Shown: positions 1 through 7,760 of the stretch, one piece after another
Layout: each line of letters starts with the position of its first letter
How positions within the stretch are numbered: the stretch's first letter is position 1
Source of the DNA: Cronobacter dublinensis subsp. dublinensis LMG 23823
GTDB taxonomy: Bacteria > Pseudomonadota > Gammaproteobacteria > Enterobacterales > Enterobacteriaceae
DNA: 64,000 nt
Assembly (NCBI RefSeq): GCF_001277235.1
Contig: NZ_CP012266.1
Location: forward strand, 992,001 to 1,056,000
Direction: 5' to 3'
The notes under the pieces: generated by a model
The model's database searches: none
What the model was told of the DNA's origin: nothing
Seen by the model: only the letters and a program-made list of their open reading frames with translations
Position numbers and translations under genes: made by a program

Positions 1-1
1 C

Positions 2-1306
2 GGCCCGGCGCTGCACAATAAACTGATGCAGACCGCCGCCGACCCGAAAGGCGAGACCATTCTCGGCACCATGCAGAACTGCGCCAACGGCTTTACGCCG
101 TGGGGCACCTACCTGACGTGCGAAGAGAACTGGTCCGATATTTTCGTCAAGAAAGCGGAAATGAACCCGCTGGAGAAGCGCTACGGCATCAGCGACAGCG
201 ACGACTCCTACCGCTGGAACGAAGTCGACAAGCGATTCAGCGTCGACGCCACGCCGAACGAACCGAACCGTTTCGGCTGGGTAGTGGAAATCGACCCTTA
301 CGATCCGCATTCCGTACCGCGCAAGCACACCGCGCTTGGCCGCATCAAGCATGAAGGCGCCGCCGTGACGCTCGCGCCGGATAATCGCGTTGTGGTCTAT
401 ATGGGCGATGACCAGAAATTCGAATACATCTATAAATTCGTCTCCGAAGGTAAATACAACCCGAACGATCGCAAAGCTAACATGCACCTGCTGGAGAACG
501 GCACGCTGTATGTGGCGAAATTTAACGACGACGGCAAAGGCGAGTGGCTGCCGCTGGTCTTCGGCCAGAACGGGCTCGACGCCAGCAAAGGTTTTGAGAA
601 CCAGGGCGATCTGCTGGTGAAAACCCGTCTCGCGGCAGACGCCGTAGGCGCCACCAAAATGGACCGCCCGGAATGGATTGCCGTCGACCCGTACCATACC
701 GGCAGCGTCTACTGCACGCTCACCAACAACAGCGATCGCGGCAAGGAAGGCAAAGCGCCGGTGGATGCCGCCAACCCGCGCGCCAAAAACGTCTACGGCC
801 ATATCATGCACTGGCTGGAGCAGAACGGCGACCCGACCGCGCAGCAGTTCGCCTGGGATATTCTGGTGATGGGCGGTCGCACCGATACCGACAAACCGGA
901 AGCCAAAGGCAGCATGAAGGGCGCGGAATTCGGCAGCGCCGACGGCCTGAGCTTCGATCATCGTGGCGTGCTCTGGATCCAGACCGACGTGTCGTCCTCG
1001 ACCATCAACCGCAAAGATTATGACGGCATGGGCAACAACCAGATGGTGGCGACGATCCCCGGCACCAACGAGTTCCGCCGCTTCCTGACCGGGCCGCGCG
1101 GCTGCGAAATCACCGGCATTGCGTTCACGCCGGATAACCGCACGCTGTTTATCAATATCCAGCATCCGGGCGAGCCGGGCGAAGGACTGAGCGACCCGCA
1201 ACATCCGACGGCGGTTTCAAGCTGGCCTGACGGCGCGAACGCGGGCCGTCCGCGCTCCTCGACCGTGGTTATCGTCAAGGCCGACGGCGGCATGATAGGC
1301 ACCTGA
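2..1306 (+). CDS. PhoX-family phosphatase (DUF839), C-terminal part
   Basis: The reading frame is open from the left edge, so the N-terminus, including any Tat signal, lies outside the window. The visible ~434 residues match the alkaline phosphatase PhoX / DUF839 family: a beta-propeller-like protein with the family phrase 'TPWGTYLTCEENW', followed by 'GWVVEIDPYDP', 'KHEGAA' and 'GDDQKFEYIYKFV', and ending with a 'DGLSFDHRGVLWIQTD' block. Members are usually Tat-exported, Ca/Fe-dependent phosphate monoesterases of the periplasm. The next gene, metN, is separated by a terminator, so this is the last gene of its unit. Family assignment is firm; substrate is not shown by the sequence. Confidence 0.88.
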   Translation, partial: GPALHNKLMQTAADPKGETILGTMQNCANGFTPWGTYLTCEENWSDIFVKKAEMNPLEKRYGISDSDDSYRWNEVDKRFSVDATPNEPNRFGWVVEIDPYDPHSVPRKHTALGRIKHEGAAVTLAPDNRVVVYMGDDQKFEYIYKFVSEGKYNPNDRKANMHLLENGTLYVAKFNDDGKGEWLPLVFGQNGLDASKGFENQGDLLVKTRLAADAVGATKMDRPEWIAVDPYHTGSVYCTLTNNSDRGKEGKAPVDAANPRAKNVYGHIMHWLEQNGDPTAQQFAWDILVMGGRTDTDKPEAKGSMKGAEFGSADGLSFDHRGVLWIQTDVSSSTINRKDYDGMGNNQMVATIPGTNEFRRFLTGPRGCEITGIAFTPDNRTLFINIQHPGEPGEGLSDPQHPTAVSSWPDGANAGRPRSSTVVIVKADGGMIGT

Positions 1307-1326
1307 CAATAAACCGTTCAGAGAAC

Positions 1327-1356
1327 AACGCAGGCGCAGTCAGCCTGCGTTTTTTT
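1327..1356 (+). terminator. Rho-independent terminator after phoX-like gene
   Basis: A 9-bp perfect stem (aacgcaggc / gcctgcgtt) with a 7-nt loop is followed by a T run. It lies 20 nt after the stop codon of the PhoX-like gene. Confidence 0.85.
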
Positions 1357-1581
1357 ATGGGGCAAAACCAGCCCGTCTCGACCGCGAGCCGCGCAGGCGC
1401 TGGTCACGCTTCATACGCTGGTGCGGTTTAGAATCATCTGTTATATAACATTCTCTTTTATTCATGTTCACCCTCAGGCCTTTCGGTATATTCCTCCAGG
1501 ATAAGACCTAAAGTCGGAACGTCTGCGCGTGGCGCACCCTGTGTTTTGCGGCAGTGCGCCGCTGAAGGAAAGTAAAACCTT

Positions 1582-2604
1582 ATGATAGTTTTAAGGAACA
1601 TCTCAAAGCTGTTTCATCAGGGTAAGGACACCATTACGGCGGTAGATGACGTCAACCTGAACGTTGAGCGTGGACAGATCTACGGCATCATCGGCTACAG
1701 CGGCGCGGGGAAAAGCACCCTGATTCGCCTGTTAAACGGTCTCGAAAAACCGACCTCCGGCACCGTGACTATCGCGGGTAAAGAGATTTCGGCCGCGCGC
1801 GGCGAATCGCTGCGCCAGGCGCGCCTGAAAATCAGCATGGTGTTCCAGCACTTCAACCTGCTCTGGTCGCGCACCGTCAGCGAGAACATCGCCTTTTCGA
1901 TGCAAATCGCCGGCGTGCCGAAAGCGGAAATTAAAACCCGCGTGGCGGAGCTTATCGACCTTGTCGGCCTGAAGGGGCGCGAAAACGCCTATCCTTCACG
2001 CCTTTCCGGCGGGCAGAAGCAGCGCGTCGGCATCGCCCGCGCGCTGGCGAACCGCCCGGATGTCCTGCTGTGCGACGAAGCCACTTCGGCGCTCGACCCG
2101 CAAACCACCGATCAGATCCTCGATCTGCTCCAGGATATTAACCGCCGCTTCGGTCTCACCATTGTACTCATCACCCATGAGATGCACGTGGTGCGTAAAA
2201 TCTGCGATCGCGTGGCGGTCATGGAGGAGGGGCGCGTGGTGGAAGAGGGCGACGTGTTGCAGGTCTTTACGCATCCGCAGCAGCCGATCACCCGCCAGTT
2301 CGTGCGCCAGATTAGCCAGGAAGATGGTGATGAAGCGTTCGACCCGGCGCTTGCAGGCGAGCTTAACGGCGCCGTTATCAAACTGACGTTCGTCGGGCAC
2401 AGCACGCACAAGCCGGTGGTGGGCGAACTGACGCTGCGCTACGGCCTGCCTTTTAATATTCTGCACGGCAAAATGACCCAGACCGCCCACGGCGTGTTTG
2501 GCCAGCTCTGGCTGCACGTGGTGGCGACGCCGGAACAGCTGGAGAATATCCTCGCCGATTTACGCCTGCATGAGATCCACTGCGAGGTTATCAAACATGC
2601 TTGA
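1582..2604 (+). CDS. metN: Methionine ABC transporter, ATP-binding protein MetN
   Basis: ATPase of a D/L-methionine importer, 340 residues. Walker A GYSGAGKST is at residues 38–46, the ABC signature LSGGQKQR near 141 and Walker B LLCDEATSALD near 162. The C-terminal ~80 residues form the NIL domain typical of MetN, which binds methionine and gives trans-inhibition. The coding end overlaps metI by 8 nt, and metQ follows, so this is a metNIQ operon. A single MetJ-like octamer (gaacgtct, 1517–1524) lies upstream, but neighbouring octamers match poorly, so MetJ control is uncertain. It may be a second Met-family importer beside the usual metNIQ locus. Confidence 0.93.
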   Translation: MIVLRNISKLFHQGKDTITAVDDVNLNVERGQIYGIIGYSGAGKSTLIRLLNGLEKPTSGTVTIAGKEISAARGESLRQARLKISMVFQHFNLLWSRTVSENIAFSMQIAGVPKAEIKTRVAELIDLVGLKGRENAYPSRLSGGQKQRVGIARALANRPDVLLCDEATSALDPQTTDQILDLLQDINRRFGLTIVLITHEMHVVRKICDRVAVMEEGRVVEEGDVLQVFTHPQQPITRQFVRQISQEDGDEAFDPALAGELNGAVIKLTFVGHSTHKPVVGELTLRYGLPFNILHGKMTQTAHGVFGQLWLHVVATPEQLENILADLRLHEIHCEVIKHA

Positions 2605-3265
2605 GTCACTTTTTCCTCATCTGAAGCTCGACCAGCTGCTGGCCGCCACCCAGGAGACGCTCTACATGACCGCGCTCTCCGGCGTCGCCACCTTTGTGCT
2701 CGGTATTGTGCTCGGCCTGGCACTGTTTTTGACGGCGCGCGGCGGGCTGTTTGAAAACCGTCTGGTCTACGGCGTTATCTCCATCGTGGTGAACGTGTTC
2801 CGTTCCATCCCGTTCATCATTTTGATTGTGTTGCTGATCCCGTTTACCAAAACGATTATCGGCACCATTCTCGGCGCTAACGCCGCGCTGCCGGCGCTGA
2901 TTGTCGGGGCCGCGCCGTTCTATGCGCGTCTGGTGGAGATTGGCCTGCGCGAAGTCGACAAAGGGGTGATTGAAGCCACCCGTTCGATGGGCGCGCGCAT
3001 GAGCACGTTGATTTTCCGGGTTCTGCTGCCGGAATCGTCCCCCGCGCTGGTGTCGGGCATTACCGTGACTCTGATTGCGCTGGTCAGCTACAGCGCGATG
3101 GCCGGGGTGATCGGCGCTGGCGGGTTAGGGAACCTTGCTTATCTGGAAGGATTCCAGCGTAACCACAACGACGTCACGCTGGTGGCGACGGTCGCTATAC
3201 TGGTGATTGTCTTCATCATTCAGTTCATCGGTGACGCCTTAACCTCTTATTTAGATAAACGCTAA
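2597..3265 (+). CDS. metI: Methionine ABC transporter, permease MetI
   Basis: Inner-membrane permease of the MetNIQ importer, 222 residues. I chose the ATG at 2597 (protein begins MLESLFPHL), which overlaps the end of metN by 8 nt, rather than the longer open frame starting inside metN. Several hydrophobic helices are present. The binding-protein-dependent transport EAA-type loop (EATRSMGARMSTLIFRVLLP) couples to MetN, and the family phrase GAGGLGNLAY follows. It sits between the ATPase and the binding-protein gene with a 21-nt gap to metQ. Confidence 0.93.
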   Translation: MLESLFPHLKLDQLLAATQETLYMTALSGVATFVLGIVLGLALFLTARGGLFENRLVYGVISIVVNVFRSIPFIILIVLLIPFTKTIIGTILGANAALPALIVGAAPFYARLVEIGLREVDKGVIEATRSMGARMSTLIFRVLLPESSPALVSGITVTLIALVSYSAMAGVIGAGGLGNLAYLEGFQRNHNDVTLVATVAILVIVFIIQFIGDALTSYLDKR

Positions 3266-3286
3266 CAACAACAGAGAACACACATC

Positions 3287-4090
3287 ATGAAAAGAGTACT
3301 GACGCTGATTGCCGCCGCCACCCTGAGCGTTTCCGCGTGGGCCGACACCCTGACCGTAGGCGCGTCCAACGTGCCGCACGCGGAAATTCTGGAGCAGGCG
3401 AAGCCTATCCTGGCGAAGCAGGGGATCGATCTGGAAATCCGCCCGTTCCAGGATTACATCCTGCCGAACACGGCGCTGGCGAGTCGCGACATCGACGCGA
3501 ACTACTTCCAGCACATCCCGTATCTGAACAGCGTGCTCAAAGACCACGCCGACGATAAAACCTATGATTTTGTCAGCGCGGGCGCGATCCACATCGAGCC
3601 TATCGGCATCTACTCGAAAAAATACAAATCGCTTAAAGACCTGCCGGAAGGCGGCAAAGTCATCATGCGTGACGCCGTGGCGGAAGAAGGCCGTATCCTC
3701 TCAATCTTCGAGCGCGAAGGCGTTATCAAGCTGAAACCGGGCGTGAGTAAAGTTGACGCGCGCATCAGTGACATCGTGGATAACCCGAAAAAGCTGAAGT
3801 TCCTGCCGAACGTGGAAGGCTCTCTGCTGCCGCAGATGTATAACAACGACGAAGGCGACGCGGTGGTGATTAACGCCAACTACGCCATCGACGCAGGCCT
3901 CGACCCGGTGAAAGATCCGATTGCCGTCGAGAGCGGTGAAAACAACCCGTACGCCAACATCATTACCGTGCATAAAGGCGACGAGAAGAAAAAAGATATC
4001 GTGGCGCTGGTGAACGTGCTGCACTCTAAACAGATTCAGGACTGGATCCGCACCAAATATAAAGGTGCGGTCATTCCGGTAAATAACTGA
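3287..4090 (+). CDS. metQ: MetQ/NlpA-family methionine-binding protein (non-lipoprotein signal)
   Basis: Substrate-binding component of the upstream MetNI, 267 residues. The body is clearly NlpA/MetQ family: 'TVGASNVPHAEILEQAKPIL', 'NANYFQHIPYL', 'DAVAEEGRIL', 'NANYAIDAGLDP'. The start carries a short signal peptide (MKRVLTLIAAATLSVSAWA) ending in an ordinary AxA-like site and has no lipobox cysteine. This differs from E. coli MetQ, which is lipid-anchored, so the protein is predicted to be soluble in the periplasm. A strong terminator follows 20 nt after the stop. The product could bind methionine or a related compound; family membership is secure. Confidence 0.9.
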   Translation: MKRVLTLIAAATLSVSAWADTLTVGASNVPHAEILEQAKPILAKQGIDLEIRPFQDYILPNTALASRDIDANYFQHIPYLNSVLKDHADDKTYDFVSAGAIHIEPIGIYSKKYKSLKDLPEGGKVIMRDAVAEEGRILSIFEREGVIKLKPGVSKVDARISDIVDNPKKLKFLPNVEGSLLPQMYNNDEGDAVVINANYAIDAGLDPVKDPIAVESGENNPYANIITVHKGDEKKKDIVALVNVLHSKQIQDWIRTKYKGAVIPVNN

Positions 4091-4110
4091 TTAGCGATAG
4101 CGATATCTTT

Positions 4111-4145
4111 ACGGGGCTGCCAGCGTGCAGCCCCGTTTTATTTTG
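4111..4145 (+). terminator. Rho-independent terminator of metNIQ
   Basis: A 10-bp perfect stem (acggggctgc / gcagccccgt) with a 6-nt loop is followed by a T-rich tract (tttatttt). Confidence 0.88.
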
Positions 4146-4240
4146 AGCGCCGAACCGCGTCATAATCTTCGCCTGGGCGTTCGTATGCCCGGTATGTGTA
4201 TATCTGGACAGGGCTCAGCCCGTGTCGGTGTCGGCTGAAT

Positions 4241-4268
4241 GCTATGATTTTGACCACAAAATCATAGC
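4241..4268. promoter_or_regulatory. Perfect 12+12 inverted repeat upstream of the HExxH gene
   Basis: gctatgattttg and its exact reverse complement are separated by acca, ending 24 nt before the ATG at 4293. No T run follows, so it does not look like a terminator. It could be a repressor operator or a 5' UTR hairpin controlling the downstream toxin-like gene. It is seen directly; the role is inferred. Confidence 0.6.
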
Positions 4269-4292
4269 AATGCGTCATAACGGAGGCAGTAC

Positions 4293-4811
4293 ATGGAAAT
4301 GGAGAGCGCCCGCCATTTAACCCCAGGCGAAATCAGCGCAGCGAAACTGCTTTATAAAAACTCGCTGAATTATCAAAAGACTTATATTCACAACGCGCCC
4401 TGGTTTCCGTTCGGATTTCAGACCGCGCATACCGCAGTATCCCCTGATGGCGATATCTGGTTTTTACCCACAGAGTACTGTGACAATTTCGCCAGCAGCC
4501 CGCTGCGTTTACAGCACTTATTCATGCATGAAATGATGCATGTCTGGCAATTTCAACATGGCTATCAGGTCAAATTACGGGGCCTGTTCTCCTGGGCGGT
4601 AAGCTATTTTTATACGCTCGAGAAAAACCGTCCTCTGAAGACATACGCGATGGAACAGCAGGCGTGCATCGTCGCGGATTACTGGGTTCTTAAATATCAC
4701 ACCATCAGGCAGTGGGCCCAACTCAAGAAATGCCTCAACCCTTTCTCGTTTAATGATGTCGCCCGATTGCTGAGCTTATATGAAACCGTTATTGACCGTT
4801 TCGATGAGTAG
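4293..4811 (+). CDS. Putative HExxH zinc metallopeptidase, candidate secreted toxin/effector
   Basis: 172 residues with a clear zinc-protease signature HEMMH at 79–83, in the phrase 'FMHEMMHVWQFQHG'. A Glu in 'YAMEQQA' (E121) is a plausible third zinc ligand, as in gluzincins. No signal peptide or PAAR/VgrG part is present. The 'MHVWQ' style of zinc motif is, from memory, found in VgrG/Rhs-associated peptidase domains of type VI secretion systems; this is recognition, not a search result. A good Shine-Dalgarno (ggagg, 6-nt spacing) fixes the start. The gene overlaps a lipoprotein gene by 32 nt, an arrangement like effector/immunity pairs. Base composition is visibly AT-richer than flanking genes, suggesting horizontal gain. 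No T6SS structural genes are in the window. Confidence 0.6.
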   Translation: MEMESARHLTPGEISAAKLLYKNSLNYQKTYIHNAPWFPFGFQTAHTAVSPDGDIWFLPTEYCDNFASSPLRLQHLFMHEMMHVWQFQHGYQVKLRGLFSWAVSYFYTLEKNRPLKTYAMEQQACIVADYWVLKYHTIRQWAQLKKCLNPFSFNDVARLLSLYETVIDRFDE

Positions 4812-5118
4812 CCTTTTGGCGGGCTGCGTGTGGTCAGGCGCCGATCGGCCGGTATTTTCTGAGGCGGCCAGTGTGACGATACAGAGCAACCCTATTTGTA
4901 TCTCGATCCCCGACGCGGCAAAGCATGACGTCATCACTTATTACGCGTTTTCAGATGGCAATGGCCTGTTTACTGAAACCCATAAAATGCTCCCTGCCTG
5001 GAAAACCTGCCTGCCGAATATCGCTTACAGGCGCGGCGAGCGCTACGAAGTCTGGATAACGCTCAGGACGACATCGTGGGCATTACGGAAATATGCGGCG
5101 GAGTTTACCGCCCCATAA
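4780..5118 (+). CDS. Small lipoprotein, putative immunity partner of the HExxH protein
   Basis: 112 residues. The N-terminus is a lipoprotein signal with lipobox LAGC (Cys16), so the mature protein should be anchored in the periplasm. The body is short, with three further cysteines, and looks like a compact beta-domain. The start lies inside the preceding gene (32-nt overlap), indicating translational coupling. Small periplasmic lipoproteins encoded directly after T6SS-type toxins are commonly the cognate immunity proteins. I recall a family of 'putative T6SS immunity periplasmic lipoprotein' with this look but cannot verify membership. Alternative: an unrelated lipoprotein that hitchhikes with the island. 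Confidence 0.55.
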   Translation: MKPLLTVSMSSLLAGCVWSGADRPVFSEAASVTIQSNPICISIPDAAKHDVITYYAFSDGNGLFTETHKMLPAWKTCLPNIAYRRGERYEVWITLRTTSWALRKYAAEFTAP

Positions 5119-5155
5119 AACCAGCGCGCCAGCAGGCGGCAAGCCGCCTGCTTTC

Positions 5156-6982
5156 TCAAATCCTGTGCCCCGGATTCTCCTCGGACAGCGCGTTGGCGGC
5201 GCAAATCAGCGAAAGATGGCTTAGCCCGAGCGGCATATTGCCGCGCCAGCCGCCGGTGCGAGTGTCGTACATCTCGTTGAAAATTTGCACATTGCCGCTC
5301 TGGCACAGGGTATCCAGGATTTCTTTCATATCTTTTTGCGCCTGATCGCGCTTTTTAAGCTCTGCCAGCGCCTCGACGCGCCAGAAGGCGCAGGCCACAA
5401 ACGTGCTCTCTTCCACCTCGACGCCCGAGTAGCGATAGAGCATCGGACTGTTGTGGCCAAGCTCCTGATAAATCGCCTCAAGGGTTGAGAGCATTCGCTT
5501 GCGGTTAATTTTACTGCCGTAATAGTGGGTGAGGCTGATGGCGGCGTCGAGCGTCTCACTGCCCGCATAGAAGGTGTACGCCTGACGGCTTTCGCTCCAG
5601 CAGTGCGTTTCTATCCACTCGCTGATGCGGTCACGCTCGCGCGCCCAGCGGCCCTTCCAGGTCGGTTCGATATGTCCTATTTCGGCGAGCGCTACTGCCT
5701 GATCGAGCGCCAGCCAGCAGGCCATTTTCGAGTGCGTATACTGGCGCTCCTCGGGCAACTCCCAGATGCCGGAATCGGGCAGCCGCCAGCGATCGGCGCA
5801 GCGGTTCGCCAGATGCCCAAGCAGACGCGAGGTGGCGAGATCGAGCACATGCCCCACTTCAACGAACAGCCGCGCGGTCGCCAGCAAATCGCCATACATG
5901 CTGGGCTGAAACTGATCGCGAGCATTATTGCCGACCCGCACCGGCTCCGTGCCCTGGTAACCTTCCAGCTGCGGGTAACGCTCCTCCGGCACCAGGCCGC
6001 CTTCCAGCGTGTAGCAGGCCCGCAGCCTGCCGTCGTGGCGGATGATCGTCGACGTAAGCCACGAAAACGCTGCCTTACAATCTTCAATCGCCCCCATGTA
6101 GACGAACGATTTGATAATCAGGCAGGCGTCGCGTACCCAGGCGTAGCGATAGTCATAATTTTTTTCTTTGCCGAGCCCTTCCGGCAGTGAGGTTGTGGCC
6201 GATGCTGCGAGCGCACCGGTCGGTGCGTACCAGAGGAATTTCAGCGCCAGCGCCGAGCGTTTCACATGATGCCCAAACGGGCCATTCCAGCAGAGGTTTT
6301 CTGCCCAGTCACGCCAGGCAAGATGGCTGGTTTCAATACGCTGATCGATTTTTTCAAGCGGCGGCATGGCCAGCGGCTCTTTTTCCGTCGCGACCAGTGC
6401 CACCAGCGAGTGCGAGCCGGGCGCGGTGATTAACGAGCCTTCCATTCCTTCGTCGTCACAGCGCGTGGTCTCCACATCCTCAGAGAGCCGCAGGGCAATC
6501 ATCAGGTCATCAAGATGGAAAATCGTTTTCTCCTGGACGTGATCCAGCCACGGCGAACAGGTGCGGGCGCGCGTGCCGGGCTTAAACTGCACCTTCAGGC
6601 GCACGTGTCCTTTAATGCCCTCGACACGCCTTGCCATTTCGCTCCACGGCAGGCGTCCGGCAAAGGTGCTGTTAATCGATTCGGTAATCAGCACTTCGCC
6701 GGAGGCGGTTTTATAGCGCGTCTCCAGCACATTGCTGTTTTCACGATAGCTGCGCGACATCTCCCATTCTTCTTCCGGCGTCAGCGCGAAATAGCCGCCT
6801 TCGGGCGCGTCGAGAATACGGTCAAAGAGCGGCGGCGAATCGAGGTTCGGCACACACCACCAGTCGATAGCGCCATCCGGGGCGATGAGCGCCACCGAAC
6901 GGCCTTCGCCGATGACGGCGTAATCACCGAGACCCGCGTAGCCTTGCTGACGCGCGGGGGAGCGGTAGGTCTTATTTTTCAC
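5156..6982 (-). CDS. Glycoside hydrolase family 15 protein (glucoamylase/trehalase-like)
   Basis: About 608 residues of the GH15 (alpha,alpha)6-barrel type. 'YAGLGDYAVIGEGRSVALIAPDGAIDWWC' is the standard start of bacterial GH15 enzymes, and 'YDYRYAWVRDACL' and 'GLVPEERYPQLEGY' follow in the catalytic domain. Such enzymes hydrolyse terminal alpha-glucosidic bonds or trehalose; substrate cannot be chosen from sequence alone. There is no signal peptide, so it is probably cytoplasmic. The frame extends to a TTG at 7009, but the GTG at 6982 leaves a more normal N-terminus; neither has a strong ribosome site. It is a single gene, convergent with the lipoprotein gene. Confidence 0.85.
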   Translation of the reverse strand: MKNKTYRSPARQQGYAGLGDYAVIGEGRSVALIAPDGAIDWWCVPNLDSPPLFDRILDAPEGGYFALTPEEEWEMSRSYRENSNVLETRYKTASGEVLITESINSTFAGRLPWSEMARRVEGIKGHVRLKVQFKPGTRARTCSPWLDHVQEKTIFHLDDLMIALRLSEDVETTRCDDEGMEGSLITAPGSHSLVALVATEKEPLAMPPLEKIDQRIETSHLAWRDWAENLCWNGPFGHHVKRSALALKFLWYAPTGALAASATTSLPEGLGKEKNYDYRYAWVRDACLIIKSFVYMGAIEDCKAAFSWLTSTIIRHDGRLRACYTLEGGLVPEERYPQLEGYQGTEPVRVGNNARDQFQPSMYGDLLATARLFVEVGHVLDLATSRLLGHLANRCADRWRLPDSGIWELPEERQYTHSKMACWLALDQAVALAEIGHIEPTWKGRWARERDRISEWIETHCWSESRQAYTFYAGSETLDAAISLTHYYGSKINRKRMLSTLEAIYQELGHNSPMLYRYSGVEVEESTFVACAFWRVEALAELKKRDQAQKDMKEILDTLCQSGNVQIFNEMYDTRTGGWRGNMPLGLSHLSLICAANALSEENPGHRI

Positions 6983-7107
6983 AGGCGGGATAATCCTTTC
7001 TCTGGTCAACGCTTGCGCAACCGCCGCAGGGCGGCGAAACGGTAATGCTTTAAGCGTAGACTATGAGAGCGCGGTCACAGTCTGGCGGCAGATGACGGGA
7101 GAAAGGC

Positions 7108-7134
7108 AAAAAAAGGCCCGCCATAAGGCGAGCC
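7108..7134 (-). terminator. Terminator of padC
   Basis: Read on the minus strand, an 8-bp stem (ggctcgcc / ggcgggcc, one G-U pair) with a ttat loop is followed by seven T residues. It lies 20 nt beyond the padC stop codon. Confidence 0.8.
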
Positions 7135-7154
7135 GTGGCTGCGCGAGGAGAGGA

Positions 7155-7661
7155 TTAGCGCAGATTGTTCGGGAAATCCGCGGGCAGTTCGCTCGCCGGG
7201 CAGGCGATGACGCTGTCGTCATTGGCGCCGCAGTCGCGCACGAAGGTAATGGTGGCGAACTCGTCGATCACTTCGGTCGGGTACGCCGGGCCGGCTTCGC
7301 GGTAGGCTTCCATCTGTGCGATATGGTCATTCTGGAAGCAGACGGTTTTCTTCGGATCGTTCATTACCCAGCGCGGGAAGAAAATGGTGCCGTGGAACAG
7401 ACGGTCGCCGAGGTTGGCGATAAGGCTGACATCGGTGCCGGTCGGCTCGGTCCAGGACACTTTATAGATGTTTTCGCCGACGCGAACGATATACACGCGC
7501 TGATCTTTCACCCAGCGGTTGCCGACGATGCCGCTGTGGATGCGGTAGTCGATGGTGTTTTCATTTTTAATGTACAGCTCGTAGTTCCAGCCGTTGTCGT
7601 AGGTATAGACCAGATGTTTACCCACAAAACCGCTTAAGTCATGTTTGTCGAAGTTGCTCAT
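7155..7661 (-). CDS. padC: Phenolic acid decarboxylase
   Basis: 168 residues, the normal length of the PAD family (lipocalin-like beta-barrel). Family phrases are 'FVGKHLVYTYDNGWNYELY', 'HSGIVGNRW', 'VSWTEPTGTDVSL', 'FPRWV' and 'FQNDHI'. The cytoplasmic enzyme decarboxylates hydroxycinnamic acids such as ferulate and p-coumarate to vinyl phenols without cofactor, which detoxifies plant phenolics. A very strong ribosome site (aaaggagg) precedes the ATG. A LysR-type gene is divergently transcribed from the same ~100-bp AT-rich intergenic region and probably controls padC in response to phenolic acids (inference). Confidence 0.93.
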   Translation of the reverse strand: MSNFDKHDLSGFVGKHLVYTYDNGWNYELYIKNENTIDYRIHSGIVGNRWVKDQRVYIVRVGENIYKVSWTEPTGTDVSLIANLGDRLFHGTIFFPRWVMNDPKKTVCFQNDHIAQMEAYREAGPAYPTEVIDEFATITFVRDCGANDDSVIACPASELPADFPNNLR

Positions 7662-7760
7662 GATTGGCCTCCTTTATGTTGTTGAAATAAGCATAGACCT
7701 TTATTTTTTTAATGAATAACGCTAATTTTGCATAAAATTGATTCAAAAATTCGATGGGTT

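Noticed and set aside
1517..1524. MetJ box in front of metN
   Set aside because: Only one octamer resembles the consensus; MetJ needs at least two adjacent boxes. Kept only as a remark in the metN entry.
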